From NCBI RefSeq assembly GCF_000496075.1, contig NZ_AWXZ01000023.1, positions 58,531 through 122,530 of the forward strand: 64,000 nucleotides of DNA. The letters run 5' to 3'. The notes below the pieces were generated by a model that had not been told where the DNA came from, did not search any database, and saw nothing but the letters and a program-made list of their open reading frames with translations. The stretch comes from Lutibaculum baratangense AMV1 (GTDB lineage Bacteria; Pseudomonadota; Alphaproteobacteria; Rhizobiales; Tepidamorphaceae). Positions 55,956 through 64,000 of this stretch are shown in pieces. The position numbers and the translations under genes were made by a program. Positions within the stretch are counted from its first letter, which is position 1; each line of letters starts with the position of its first letter.

Positions 55956-57472
55956 TCGGATTCAGTCAGATGCCGAATTTCATTGCGGAATTCGCCTCGT
56001 TTCTGAATCAGCTCACGGTGGCTCTGCAGCCGGGGCTTCTTCTGGCCAGTGTGGTGGGGGCGGCGCTCGGGATCTTCTGGGGCGCGATGCCGGCGCTGTC
56101 GACCACGATGGCGATGGCGCTACTGATCGGCTTCTCCTCGGTGATGGACCTGAATACAGCTATAATGTTCCTGCTGGCGGTCTACCTTGGAAGCACCCTG
56201 GGCGGGTCAATATCCGCAGTATTCATAAATATACCTGGAACGCCCGCCGCCGTCTGCACGGGAATCGAGGGGTTTCCGCTGGCCCGGAAGGGGCAGGGCG
56301 GTCTGGCGCTCGGGACGGCGCTGACGGCCTCGCTCATCGGCAACGTGGCCGGCCTCGTGTTCCTCGTGTTCCTGTTTCCGCTGATCCTGGCGCTCGCCCT
56401 CAAGATCGGGTCGTGGGAGCTGTTCCTGCTCGCCGTCATCGGGATCTTGCTTTCCGGAAGCCTCACGGCCAGCGGCCAGCCCATCAAGGGGTGGATCTCG
56501 GGCGGGCTCGGAATCCTCATCTCGATGGTGGGGCTCGATCCGGTGAACGCCTACCCCCGCTACACCTTCGGGTTGAACGAACTCTACGGTGGCGCCGGTT
56601 TCGTGCCGATCATGATCGGCCTGTTCGGATTTGCGGAGGTGCTGCGGGTGCTTCCGTCGAGAAGCCCCTACACCATCCCCCAAAGCAGCGGGCGCCTGTT
56701 CCCGCCCTTCCGCATACTGAAGAGGATCTCGAAGACGGGCCTGCGCTCGGGCATCATCGGGGCCACGATCGGGGCGATCCCTCCACTCGGCCCGGACGTG
56801 GCGGCGTTCGTGTGCTACGGCGTCGCAAAAAGGCAGGCGAAAGGCCAGGTGGCGCAGGAATACGGGCACGGATCCCTGGACGGTATCGCGGCCGCGGAAA
56901 CGGGAAACAGCGCCTCCATCGGAGGCACCCTCCTGCCGATGCTGGCCATCGGGATACCCGGCGGTGTCGTCGCCGCGATGTATCTGGGTGCCCTGAACCT
57001 GCACAATGTCGTCGTCGGCCCGATGATCGATTTCAGCTATCCCGGCCTGGTTCACTTCCATTATGCGGCCCTGCTCGTTGGGGCTATCTCCACGTATGTT
57101 GTGGCGTTGATCATCGCGAAGCCGACGATCAAGCTGCTCACCATGCCACGGCAGGTACTCATGCCGCTGCTGGTGCCGCTGTGCGTGATCGGTGCCTACG
57201 CGTCCGACATGACGATGTTCGGCGTGTATGTGATGCTCGTCTTCGGCGTCATCGGGTACTTCCTCAATCTCATAGGCGTTCCGCCAGGTCCCATGGCCAT
57301 GGGGATCATATTGGGGCCGCTCGCGGACAGCAGCTTCCGGCGTGCGATGGCCATTTTCGAAGGGGAACAGGTCTGGATCGTGCTCACGAGGCCTGTCGGG
57401 GTCGTTCTCCTTCTTGTCGTGTTGTGGGTGCTCTACGACGGGTTCTTTCGGTCATTGCGCCGGCCCGCATGA
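55952..57472 (+). CDS. tctA: Tripartite tricarboxylate transporter large permease TctA
   Basis: A 506-residue permease with about 11-12 helices. Conserved strings are GAALGIFWGAMPALSTTMAM, LGSTLGGSISAVFINIPGTP, GNSASIGGTLLPMLAIGIPG and GVVAAMYLGALNLHNVVVGP. Use of AT-rich codons (ATA at 56170, 56228 and 56234) is unusual for this window. It starts at 55952, overlapping tctB. It should import the compound that the following amidohydrolases and amidase break down. Confidence 0.93.
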   Translation: MIGFSQMPNFIAEFASFLNQLTVALQPGLLLASVVGAALGIFWGAMPALSTTMAMALLIGFSSVMDLNTAIMFLLAVYLGSTLGGSISAVFINIPGTPAAVCTGIEGFPLARKGQGGLALGTALTASLIGNVAGLVFLVFLFPLILALALKIGSWELFLLAVIGILLSGSLTASGQPIKGWISGGLGILISMVGLDPVNAYPRYTFGLNELYGGAGFVPIMIGLFGFAEVLRVLPSRSPYTIPQSSGRLFPPFRILKRISKTGLRSGIIGATIGAIPPLGPDVAAFVCYGVAKRQAKGQVAQEYGHGSLDGIAAAETGNSASIGGTLLPMLAIGIPGGVVAAMYLGALNLHNVVVGPMIDFSYPGLVHFHYAALLVGAISTYVVALIIAKPTIKLLTMPRQVLMPLLVPLCVIGAYASDMTMFGVYVMLVFGVIGYFLNLIGVPPGPMAMGIILGPLADSSFRRAMAIFEGEQVWIVLTRPVGVVLLLVVLWVLYDGFFRSLRRPA

Positions 57473-57658
57473 AGCGCCGTCCCGATGGGCGCCTGACCGG
57501 AAGGGCGAGGTGAAGACCGTGAGAAGGCGGGTTCTCCGCAGGCCGTACCCTGAACGCGGGCAGCCTCCGGCAACGCCGGATCTCGACGCAAGCGCGCCGG
57601 CCGCGGCCGTCTTGCCGCGATCGTCCGGCGCCAGAACGTGGCTCTAGAGGATCTCGGC

Positions 57659-59011
57659 ATGGATGCGACCCGACCCCAGAAGCTCGACCTCCTCGTGCGT
57701 GGCGGAACCGTCCTGACGGCGGCGCCGAACCGTCCCGTCATCGAGGATGCTGTGATCGGTGTCCGCGACGGCCGGCTCGCGGTTCTCGCCCCGGCAGGCG
57801 AGGTCGGCGCGCTGGAGGCCACGCGTGTCGTCGAGGCGAGCGGCTTCGTCATCACGCCCGGCTTCGTCAATGTGCACACCCACGCAAATCTCTGCATGGT
57901 GCGCGGCGTGGCCGAGGATATGGGCTTTGCCCCGGCATACACCCCCGGCGTGCCGCACGGCCACGACGTTACCCCCGACGAGGCGCGGGCTTTGGCGCGA
58001 CTGGGCGCGCTGGAGGCGATGCTGTTCGGCTCGACCCTCATCAACGACAGCTACGTTCATGCCGATGTCGCGCTGCCGGCGATGGAGGAGCTGGGGATGC
58101 GGGTCTATGCGTGCGGGCGGATACATGACGTGGATTTCTCCTCCGTGCATCGCCAGGTCTGGGAGCACCGGCGGGAGATCGGGGAGCGCACGCTGAGGGA
58201 CGCCGCGGAACTCGCCAGTCGGTGGCACGGCGCCATGAACGGGCGGATCGGCGTGCAGCTGGCCGCGCACGCCCCCGACACGTGTTCGCGCGAGCTGTTG
58301 GCGGACGTCTATGACGCCCGTCGAGAGCTCGGCCTGCGCGTCAACATCCATCTCGCGCAGAGCCGGATCGAAGTGGAGCGCGTCAGAGAGCGTGACGGGC
58401 TGACGCCCGCGGAGCTCCTGGAGTCGGTCGGACTGCTGGACGACCGACTGCTCGGGACGCATTGCCTCTACCTGACGGAGAGCGACATCGCGCGGGTGGG
58501 ACGGGCCAGGATGACGGTCTGCCACATCCCGAAGGGGAATGCGACCGGAGGGACAGCGGCGCCGACCTCGCGGCTGCGTCGCGCCGGCGCGGCGCTCGCG
58601 CTCGGAACGGACAACATGCATGCCGACATGATCGAGGTCCTGCGGTGGGCTCTCGCCGTCGGTCGTCTCCAGGAAGGCGGCGTGACGGACTTCTGGCAGC
58701 CGCACCACGTCTTCGACATGGCGACGATGGAAGGCGCTCGTGCGATGGGGCTGGACGAAGACCTCGGAAGCCTCGTCTTGGGCAAGAAGGCTGACTTCGT
58801 CGGCTTCGATTTCCGCCGGGCCCACCTCACGCCGAACGTGAACCCCCTCGGAAACCTCGTCCATGTCGCCCACGGCCGCGACGTCGGGTTCGTCGCGGTT
58901 GACGGGCGGCTCGTGGTCGAGGACGGGCGACCGACGCTCGTTGACGAGGAGGAGATCCGCAGGGAAGGCGCTCAAGCAGCCCGCCAGCTGTGGGCCCGTG
59001 CGCAAGGCTGA
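57659..59011 (+). CDS. Amidohydrolase, SAH-deaminase/AtzB-like
   Basis: A 450-residue metal-dependent amidohydrolase of the TrzA/AtzB/S-adenosylhomocysteine-deaminase group. The metal motif is NVHTHANL with His73 and His75. LRVNIHLAQSRIEVERV, GTHCLYLTESDIARVG, HIPKGNATGGTAAPTSRLRR and GTDNMHADM supply the remaining ligands and catalytic Glu/Asp. It would remove an amine, ammonia or halide from a heterocycle. ATG 57659 follows AGAGGA. A paralogue sharing DMGFAPAYT-GVPHGHDV lies inverted at the far end of the island (62497-63873). Confidence 0.88.
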   Translation: MDATRPQKLDLLVRGGTVLTAAPNRPVIEDAVIGVRDGRLAVLAPAGEVGALEATRVVEASGFVITPGFVNVHTHANLCMVRGVAEDMGFAPAYTPGVPHGHDVTPDEARALARLGALEAMLFGSTLINDSYVHADVALPAMEELGMRVYACGRIHDVDFSSVHRQVWEHRREIGERTLRDAAELASRWHGAMNGRIGVQLAAHAPDTCSRELLADVYDARRELGLRVNIHLAQSRIEVERVRERDGLTPAELLESVGLLDDRLLGTHCLYLTESDIARVGRARMTVCHIPKGNATGGTAAPTSRLRRAGAALALGTDNMHADMIEVLRWALAVGRLQEGGVTDFWQPHHVFDMATMEGARAMGLDEDLGSLVLGKKADFVGFDFRRAHLTPNVNPLGNLVHVAHGRDVGFVAVDGRLVVEDGRPTLVDEEEIRREGAQAARQLWARAQG

Positions 59012-59163
59012 GCGGCCGGAGCAGGCGCGCGGTGGACACGCTTGGGGGTGGATCATCGGCTCCTTGTGAAGTATGTAATTATTGATCTTTGGGGCGGGCG
59101 ACCTTGGCGAACGCCCTCCTGCCCGGTGGCGTCACCTCACATGATCGAAGGCTGAGGAGTCTG

Positions 59164-60396
59164 GTGGCCGTGGACCTCATCATCAGAAGCGCTCGACTTC
59201 CCGGCGCATCGGACGAACTCGTCGACATCGCCGTCGCGGACGGCCGCATCGCCGCGATCGGGCCGGGGCTGGCGGCGGAGGGTGAGGAACTGGACGCCGG
59301 GGCCCGGCTCGTCGCGCCCGGCTTCGTCGAGACCCACATACATCTCGACAAATCGTGCATCGTCGACCGCTGCGAGGCACGGCGGGGCGATCTCGAGGAG
59401 GCGATCCAGGAGGTCGCGCGGGCCAAGAAGGATTTCACCGCGGAGGACGTCTACGAGCGCGGCAAGCGGACCCTCGAGAAAAGCGTCGCGCACGGCACGA
59501 CGCACATGCGCACGCAGCTCGAGGTGGACCCGGGCATCGGCCTGCGGGGGCTCGAGGGCGTCGTCGCGCTGGCCAAGGACTATCGGTGGGCGATCGACGT
59601 GGAGATCTGCGTCTTTCCGCAGGAGGGGCTGACGAACAACCCCGGCACCGAGGAGCTGATGGTCGAGGCCCTGAAGTCGGGCGCCACGGTGGTGGGCGCG
59701 GCGCCCTATACCGACACCGATCCAAAGGCCCAGATCGACCGTGTCTTCGCGATGGCGCGCGAATTCGACATCGACATCGACATGCATCTCGATTTCGGGC
59801 CGACCGCCGACGAGCTCGACCTGATCTATGTCTGCGAGCTCTCCGAGCGCTACGGGCGCGGCGGGCGCACCGCGATCGGCCACGTCACGAAGCTGTCGAA
59901 CACGTCGCCCGAGCGCTTCGAGCAGGCTGCCCGGCGGCTCGCCGATGCGGGCGTCGCGCTGACGGTTCTGCCCTCGACGGACCTCTTTCTGATGGGGCGG
60001 GATCCCGAGCATGGCCCGATCCGGGGGGTCACCGCGACCCACAAGCTGCTGCACCACGGGGTCAACTGCTCGCTTTCGACGAACAACGTGCTCAACCCGT
60101 TCACGCCGTTCGGCGACTGTTCGCTGATCCGCATGGCGAATCTCAACGCCAATATCTGCCATATCGGCGCCAAGAGCGACGTGCGCGAGTGCTTCAACAT
60201 GATCACCACCCGGTCGGCGAAGCTGATGAACCTCGACGATTACGGCCTGGCGCCCGGCAAGTCCGCCGACCTCGTGGTGCTCGACTCCGACAGCCCCGAG
60301 CGAGCCGTGGCCGAGCTCGCACCGGTGCTCCATGCGTTCAAGCGCGGGCGGCGGACCATCACGCGGCCGCCCGTTCAGATTCACCGCCCGGACTGA
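59164..60396 (+). CDS. Cytosine-deaminase-like amidohydrolase with altered active site
   Basis: A 410-residue protein aligned to E. coli CodA by motif. His58/His60 (ETHIHLDKSCI), His208 (DIDMHLDF) and His240 (AIGHVTKLS) are kept. The catalytic Glu217 of CodA corresponds to Phe211, and the metal-binding Asp313 of the HDD motif to Asn307 in NCSLSTNNVLNPFTPFGD. It may therefore hydrolyse a different bond, use another residue, or be non-hydrolytic. GTG 59164 behind GAGGAG is preferred to the upstream TTG 59089. It is followed by an amidase after 2 bases. Confidence 0.85.
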   Translation: MAVDLIIRSARLPGASDELVDIAVADGRIAAIGPGLAAEGEELDAGARLVAPGFVETHIHLDKSCIVDRCEARRGDLEEAIQEVARAKKDFTAEDVYERGKRTLEKSVAHGTTHMRTQLEVDPGIGLRGLEGVVALAKDYRWAIDVEICVFPQEGLTNNPGTEELMVEALKSGATVVGAAPYTDTDPKAQIDRVFAMAREFDIDIDMHLDFGPTADELDLIYVCELSERYGRGGRTAIGHVTKLSNTSPERFEQAARRLADAGVALTVLPSTDLFLMGRDPEHGPIRGVTATHKLLHHGVNCSLSTNNVLNPFTPFGDCSLIRMANLNANICHIGAKSDVRECFNMITTRSAKLMNLDDYGLAPGKSADLVVLDSDSPERAVAELAPVLHAFKRGRRTITRPPVQIHRPD

Positions 60397-60398
60397 CC

Positions 60399-61634
60399 AT
60401 GACAGAAGCACAGAGGGCGCTCGACGCCCTGCCACATGACCCCTTCGGCGCCTTTTGCCGCGACTACCACGCGACCCTCGAGGGCACGCGGGGCGGGCCG
60501 CTGGCGGGCCTGTCCTTCGCCGCGAAGGACGTCTTCGACATCGCTGGCCGGCCGCGCGGCTTCGGCCATCCCGAGTGGACGTCGAGCCACCCTCCGGCGA
60601 CGGAAACCGCGGAAGCGCTGCGCCTGCTGCTCGACGCGGGGGCAAGCCTCGCCGGTCGCACCGTGAGCGACGAGATGTGCTACTCGCTGACCGGCGACAA
60701 CGTGCATTACGGGGCGCCGATCAACCCGCGGGCGCCCGACCGCGTCACCGGCGGCTCCTCGAGCGGTTCGGCGGCCGTCGTGGCGGGCGGGCTCGTCGAC
60801 TTCGCGATCGGCACCGACTGCGGCGGTTCGGTCCGGGTTCCCTCGGCCTATTGCGGCATCTTCGGCATGCGGCCCACCCACGGCCGCGCGTCGCTCGAGG
60901 GGGTGCATCCTTTCGCCGGCAGCTTCGACTGCACCGGCTGGATGGCACGCGATCCCGAGCTGATGACGAGGGTGGGGCGCGTGCTGCTCCGCGACGAGGC
61001 GCCGGCCCGGCCGTTCCGTCGACTGGTGATCGCCGAGGACGGAATGGCCCGCGCCGACGCCGATGTGCGGGGTGGGCTCGAGGCGGGGGTCTCGTCCCTG
61101 TCGGCGGCCGTGGGAGAGGCAGCGCAGGTGACCCTCGCCCCCGAGGGCCTCGAATCCTGGTTCGAGACGTTCCGGGTGCTCCAGGCCGGCGAGATCTGGG
61201 CGGCGCTCGGGACGTGGATCGCAACGAGGCAGCCGCGCTTCGGGCCGGGCGTGGCGGAGCGTTTCGCCGCGGCCTCGCGGATAGGCTCGGCCGATGTGGC
61301 CGCCGCCACGCGGCGGCGCGAGGAGATCCGCCTCCGGCTCGACGAAGCGATCGGGCCGGACGACGTCGTCTGCCTGCCGACGACGCCGCGGCCGGCACCG
61401 CCACGCGGCGGCGCCGTCGAGGAGGTGGAGGTCGACTTCCGGAACCGGGCGATGGCTCTGCTCTGCGTCGCGGGCCTCGGTGGCCTGCCGCAGGTCACAG
61501 TTCCGGCCGGGACGGTGGGCGGGGCGCCGATCGGCCTGTCGGTCATCGCGCGGCGGGGCCGCGACATCGACCTTCTGGACCTCGTCGGACGGGCGTTCCT
61601 CGCCGTGCCGGCGGCAGGGGCGGCGGTGCGATGA
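60399..61634 (+). CDS. Amidase (AtzF/Gat-like, amidase signature family)
   Basis: A 411-residue amidase with triad Lys43 (FAAKDVFDIAG), cis-Ser120 (GGSSSGSAAV) and nucleophile Ser144 (GTDCGGSVRVPS). It is shorter than typical amidases and resembles the indoleacetamide/allophanate-hydrolase branch. Two bases separate it from the previous gene, so they are cotranslated. In a ring-opening pathway it would hydrolyse the linear amide or allophanate-like product released by the amidohydrolases. Confidence 0.9.
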   Translation: MTEAQRALDALPHDPFGAFCRDYHATLEGTRGGPLAGLSFAAKDVFDIAGRPRGFGHPEWTSSHPPATETAEALRLLLDAGASLAGRTVSDEMCYSLTGDNVHYGAPINPRAPDRVTGGSSSGSAAVVAGGLVDFAIGTDCGGSVRVPSAYCGIFGMRPTHGRASLEGVHPFAGSFDCTGWMARDPELMTRVGRVLLRDEAPARPFRRLVIAEDGMARADADVRGGLEAGVSSLSAAVGEAAQVTLAPEGLESWFETFRVLQAGEIWAALGTWIATRQPRFGPGVAERFAAASRIGSADVAAATRRREEIRLRLDEAIGPDDVVCLPTTPRPAPPRGGAVEEVEVDFRNRAMALLCVAGLGGLPQVTVPAGTVGGAPIGLSVIARRGRDIDLLDLVGRAFLAVPAAGAAVR

Positions 61635-61716
61635 GCCTGCAGGCGAGCCGTGCCGCGGCCGCTGGTGGGTGGCGTGCGGTCTCAGCCCCCGTCTCGCCGC
61701 AGCAGGATGGGGCCCC

Positions 61717-62433
61717 ATGAGCAGTTCGACGACGGAGCGGGCTGCGGCGGCGCCGCGACGCAAGGGCGCGGTCACCCGGGAGCGCATCCTCCAGGTCGCG
61801 CTCTCGGAGTTCGCGGAGCACGGCTACTCAGGCGGCCGCATCGAGCGCATCGCGGCGGCCGCCGGCATCAACGTCCGGATGATCTACCACTATTTCGGGA
61901 ACAAGGATGACCTCTACCTCGCTTCCCTCGAGGCCACCTACAGCACCATCCGCGAGCGGGAACGCGAGCTAGACGTCGCCGATCTCGACCCGGCAACGGC
62001 GATGCAGCGGCTCGTCGAACTGACTTTCGACTTCCTCGCCCACGATCCGCACTTCGTGCGCCTGATCATGAGCGAGAACCTGATGATGGGGCAGACGATC
62101 CAGCGCTCGCAGACGATCCCGCAGATGACGCGGCCGTTGCTCGAGACGATGAACAGGATCCTCTCGCGCGGCCAGACTTCAGGCCTCTTCCGGCAGGATA
62201 TCGATGCCGAGAGCCTATATATCTCGATCCTGGGCCTGTGCTTCATCCACGTCTCGAACCGCCACACGCTCGGCAGCATGTTCAATCGTGACCTCGCCGA
62301 TCCCGCCTGGCTGGCGGCGCGGCGGGAGACGGTGGTCGAGGCGGTGACGCGCTACCTGAAGACAGATCCCGCGCAGTCCGGCCGCTCCAAGAAAGGAACG
62401 GCCGGCAAGCGGCGTCAGCGCCCCCGGTCCTGA
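61717..62433 (+). CDS. TetR family regulator
   Basis: A 238-residue regulator. The DNA-binding helix-turn-helix is RERILQVALSEFAEHGYSGG followed by RIERIAAAAGINVRMIYHYF and GNKDDLYLAS, textbook TetR; the C-terminal domain (about 95-225) is an AcrR/RutR-type ligand-binding bundle (DPHFVRLIMSENLMMGQTIQ). It ends tail-to-tail with the last amidohydrolase. RutR-like size and the pyrimidine-type context suggest control of the island by a heterocyclic ligand. Confidence 0.9.
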   Translation: MSSSTTERAAAAPRRKGAVTRERILQVALSEFAEHGYSGGRIERIAAAAGINVRMIYHYFGNKDDLYLASLEATYSTIRERERELDVADLDPATAMQRLVELTFDFLAHDPHFVRLIMSENLMMGQTIQRSQTIPQMTRPLLETMNRILSRGQTSGLFRQDIDAESLYISILGLCFIHVSNRHTLGSMFNRDLADPAWLAARRETVVEAVTRYLKTDPAQSGRSKKGTAGKRRQRPRS

Positions 62434-62496
62434 CGGGGCGGAAGAGCCCCGCCACGCACCGTCCGGCGGCCGGGAGACCGGAAGCGACGGGAAGTC

Positions 62497-63873
62497 TCAC
62501 ACCTGGTCTCGATTGCCCAGACTGGCGTGATGGGCGGCTGCGGTCCTTTCCCAGATCGCTTCTGCCGCGGCCTGAGCCTCCGCTCGAATGGCGGCGGCAT
62601 TCACCAGCAGGGCCTCGCCACCTCCCACCACCTGCCGCCCGTCGACGAAGACGTGTTCGACGTCACGTCCGCAGCCGTCGTGGACCAGCGTGCCGAGGGG
62701 ATCGAGGAGCGGGGTCAGATGGGGCTTCCTCATGTCGAAGACGACAAGATCGGCCAGTGCGTCGACGGCCAGTGCGCCGATCCTCCCTTCTTGCCCGAGT
62801 GCGCGCGCCCCCGCCGCAGTCGCCATCTCGTAGACGTCTTCCGGCTGCCACTCCGTGGAGACCTTACCCGTCTGCAGGCGGGCCACGGCGAGAGCCCACC
62901 GCATGACCTCGGTCATGTCCTGGGTCAGGTTGTCTGTCGCCAATGCTATCCGGGCGCCCGCTTCCCTCAGACTAGGGGTTGGAGCCATCGCGCCTCCCGT
63001 CGCGTTCCCTTTCGGAACGTGAGCGACGGTCATGCCCGAATCCGCGATGAGCGGGATATCCTCCTCGCTCAGGAAGATGCAGTGCGCGGCGATCAACTTG
63101 TCGTTGAGCAGGCCGGCCCGCTTGAGAAGCTGTGTCGGCGTGCATCCGCTGCGTTTCAGAATAAGGTCGTTCTCTATTCTGCTCTGCGAGAGATGCGTCC
63201 ACACGTTCAGCCCTGTCTCGGCTGACAGATGCGCGACTTTCCTGAGCAGCTCTTCGGAGCAGGTGTCTGGCGCATGGGGGGCCAGCATGACGTTCGTTCG
63301 GCCGCCTGCACCGCCATGATGAGCCTTCAGGAGGTCGATGGTGGAGGCGATGCATGCGTCGCCGATGCGGGGGTCGTGAACCCAGACTCCCTCGTGGACA
63401 CGCGTGAAGTCCACATCGTGGAAACGGGTGCAGGACCAGACCCGCAAGCCGAGTTCGGCCATGGCAGGTAGCGTCGCGTGAGCGTGCACCCAGCTGTCGA
63501 CCATGGTGGTGGAGCCGAACGAGAGCGCCTCCAGCGCCCCCAGCCTGGCCAGCGCGACCGCCTCATCCTCGTTGACGTCGTGCCCGTGCGGTACGCCCCG
63601 AGTATATGCCGGCGCGAAACCCATATCGACGGCGATCCCGCGCATCAGGGACAGGACCGCATGGGTGTGAACGTTCACATACCCAGCCGTCACGAGGCGG
63701 CCCGGGATCTCCAGCATCCTCGCCGCATCGGTGCCGTCCGGAATGTCTTCCCGGCGGCCGATGGAGACGATCCGGTTGCCTTCTATCGCCAGATGACCGT
63801 CATGGATGATCTCGTCGCCGCGTGTGCCTGTGACGAGGGTTGCGCCTACTATGAGAAGGTCCAGCACGAGCAT
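62497..63873 (-). CDS. Amidohydrolase, SAH-deaminase/AtzB-like (paralogue)
   Basis: A 458-residue amidohydrolase with the same pattern as 57659-59011: NVHTHAVLSLMRGIAVDMGF, APAYTRGVPHGHDVNEDEA, TGLNVWTHLSQSRIENDLIL, AAHCIFLSEEDIPLI, HVPKGNATGGAMAPT and ATDNLTQDMTEVMRW. All metal ligands and the catalytic Glu are present. ATG 63873 is preceded by AGGAGA. Because it faces the other genes and is about half identical to its paralogue by eye, it may process a related substrate. Confidence 0.88.
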   Translation of the reverse strand: MLVLDLLIVGATLVTGTRGDEIIHDGHLAIEGNRIVSIGRREDIPDGTDAARMLEIPGRLVTAGYVNVHTHAVLSLMRGIAVDMGFAPAYTRGVPHGHDVNEDEAVALARLGALEALSFGSTTMVDSWVHAHATLPAMAELGLRVWSCTRFHDVDFTRVHEGVWVHDPRIGDACIASTIDLLKAHHGGAGGRTNVMLAPHAPDTCSEELLRKVAHLSAETGLNVWTHLSQSRIENDLILKRSGCTPTQLLKRAGLLNDKLIAAHCIFLSEEDIPLIADSGMTVAHVPKGNATGGAMAPTPSLREAGARIALATDNLTQDMTEVMRWALAVARLQTGKVSTEWQPEDVYEMATAAGARALGQEGRIGALAVDALADLVVFDMRKPHLTPLLDPLGTLVHDGCGRDVEHVFVDGRQVVGGGEALLVNAAAIRAEAQAAAEAIWERTAAAHHASLGNRDQV

Positions 63874-64000
63874 TCTCCTGGAGGGCTCGATGGGTCCCGC
63901 CCCCAAGTGGACGTGGCTCGAGCGGTGGGGTGTGTCTGCCGCTGCGGTGCCTCCGCAGGAAAACACAGTATCTACTTAATTACAATCGGGTTCGGTTGTG
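63874..64000. other. Intergenic end of window
   Basis: Upstream region of the last amidohydrolase. It ends in an AT-rich stretch with TGTAATTA on the minus strand (63985-63978), an octamer also found at 59074-59081 before the deaminase-like gene. No gene is visible. Confidence 0.4.

Overview
The window is high-GC chromosomal DNA from an alphaproteobacterium, most probably a member of the Hyphomicrobiales (Rhizobiales). The evidence is the complete PhyR-NepR-EcfG general stress response locus, the order rplU-rpmA-GNAT-obgE-proB-proA-nadD-rsfS-rlmH-envC-ctpA-rppH typical of that order, and an intergenic palindrome of a kind common in Rhizobiales at 3970-4018. The many TRAP and tripartite tricarboxylate uptake systems suit a heterotroph living on scarce organic acids and organic nitrogen. 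Genus cannot be fixed from sequence reading alone.

Layout. 1-2365: end of a branched-chain amino acid type ABC transporter (LivG/LivF) and an amidase. 2393-15744: conserved housekeeping block (ribosomal proteins, ObgE, proline synthesis, NAD synthesis, ribosome silencing and methylation, division-linked cell wall hydrolase control, RppH). It is interrupted between proB and proA by a ParD/ParE module whose toxin carries an amber codon, and by a DUF72 gene. 15753-20196: histone-deacetylase-like hydrolase, a small HTH protein, a PfkB sugar kinase and an alpha-glucan phosphorylase. 20305-27929: a DctPQM TRAP transporter, adenine deaminase, and a pair made of an FAD oxidoreductase and a ThDP enzyme.

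27964-34467 is the general stress response region: DUF3309 protein, ecfG, nepR, phyR, two HWE/HisKA_2 histidine kinases and a single-domain response regulator. I read five good matches to the sigma-EcfG promoter (GGAAC, 16-17 bases, CGTT) and two one-mismatch matches. The phyR and nepR promoters coincide in one symmetric 27-base element. A second promoter pair drives DUF3309 one way and, in the other direction, what looks like an unannotated ~84-base small RNA with two C-rich-loop hairpins and an intrinsic terminator. This is the most interesting signal in the window.

34670-39498: MgtE magnesium transporter with a structured leader, DedA-type membrane protein, alpha/beta hydrolase, ATP-grasp protein and a truncated CaiB-type CoA-transferase remnant. 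39736-46810: an operon (aldehyde dehydrogenase, TAXI-TRAP uptake, AtzG-like small subunit, amidase) diverging from an IclR regulator, with a palindrome between them. 46911-54022: sulfate operon (binding protein, CysT, CysW, CysA, an FAD/NAD(P)-binding protein and an SLC13 permease) behind a perfect 13-base inverted repeat. 54396-63873: a probably acquired catabolic island with a TctCBA transporter, three amidohydrolases (two of them paralogous), an amidase and a TetR regulator. It looks like a route for importing and dismantling a nitrogen-containing heterocycle or amide. One of its amidohydrolases lacks the usual deaminase catalytic residues.
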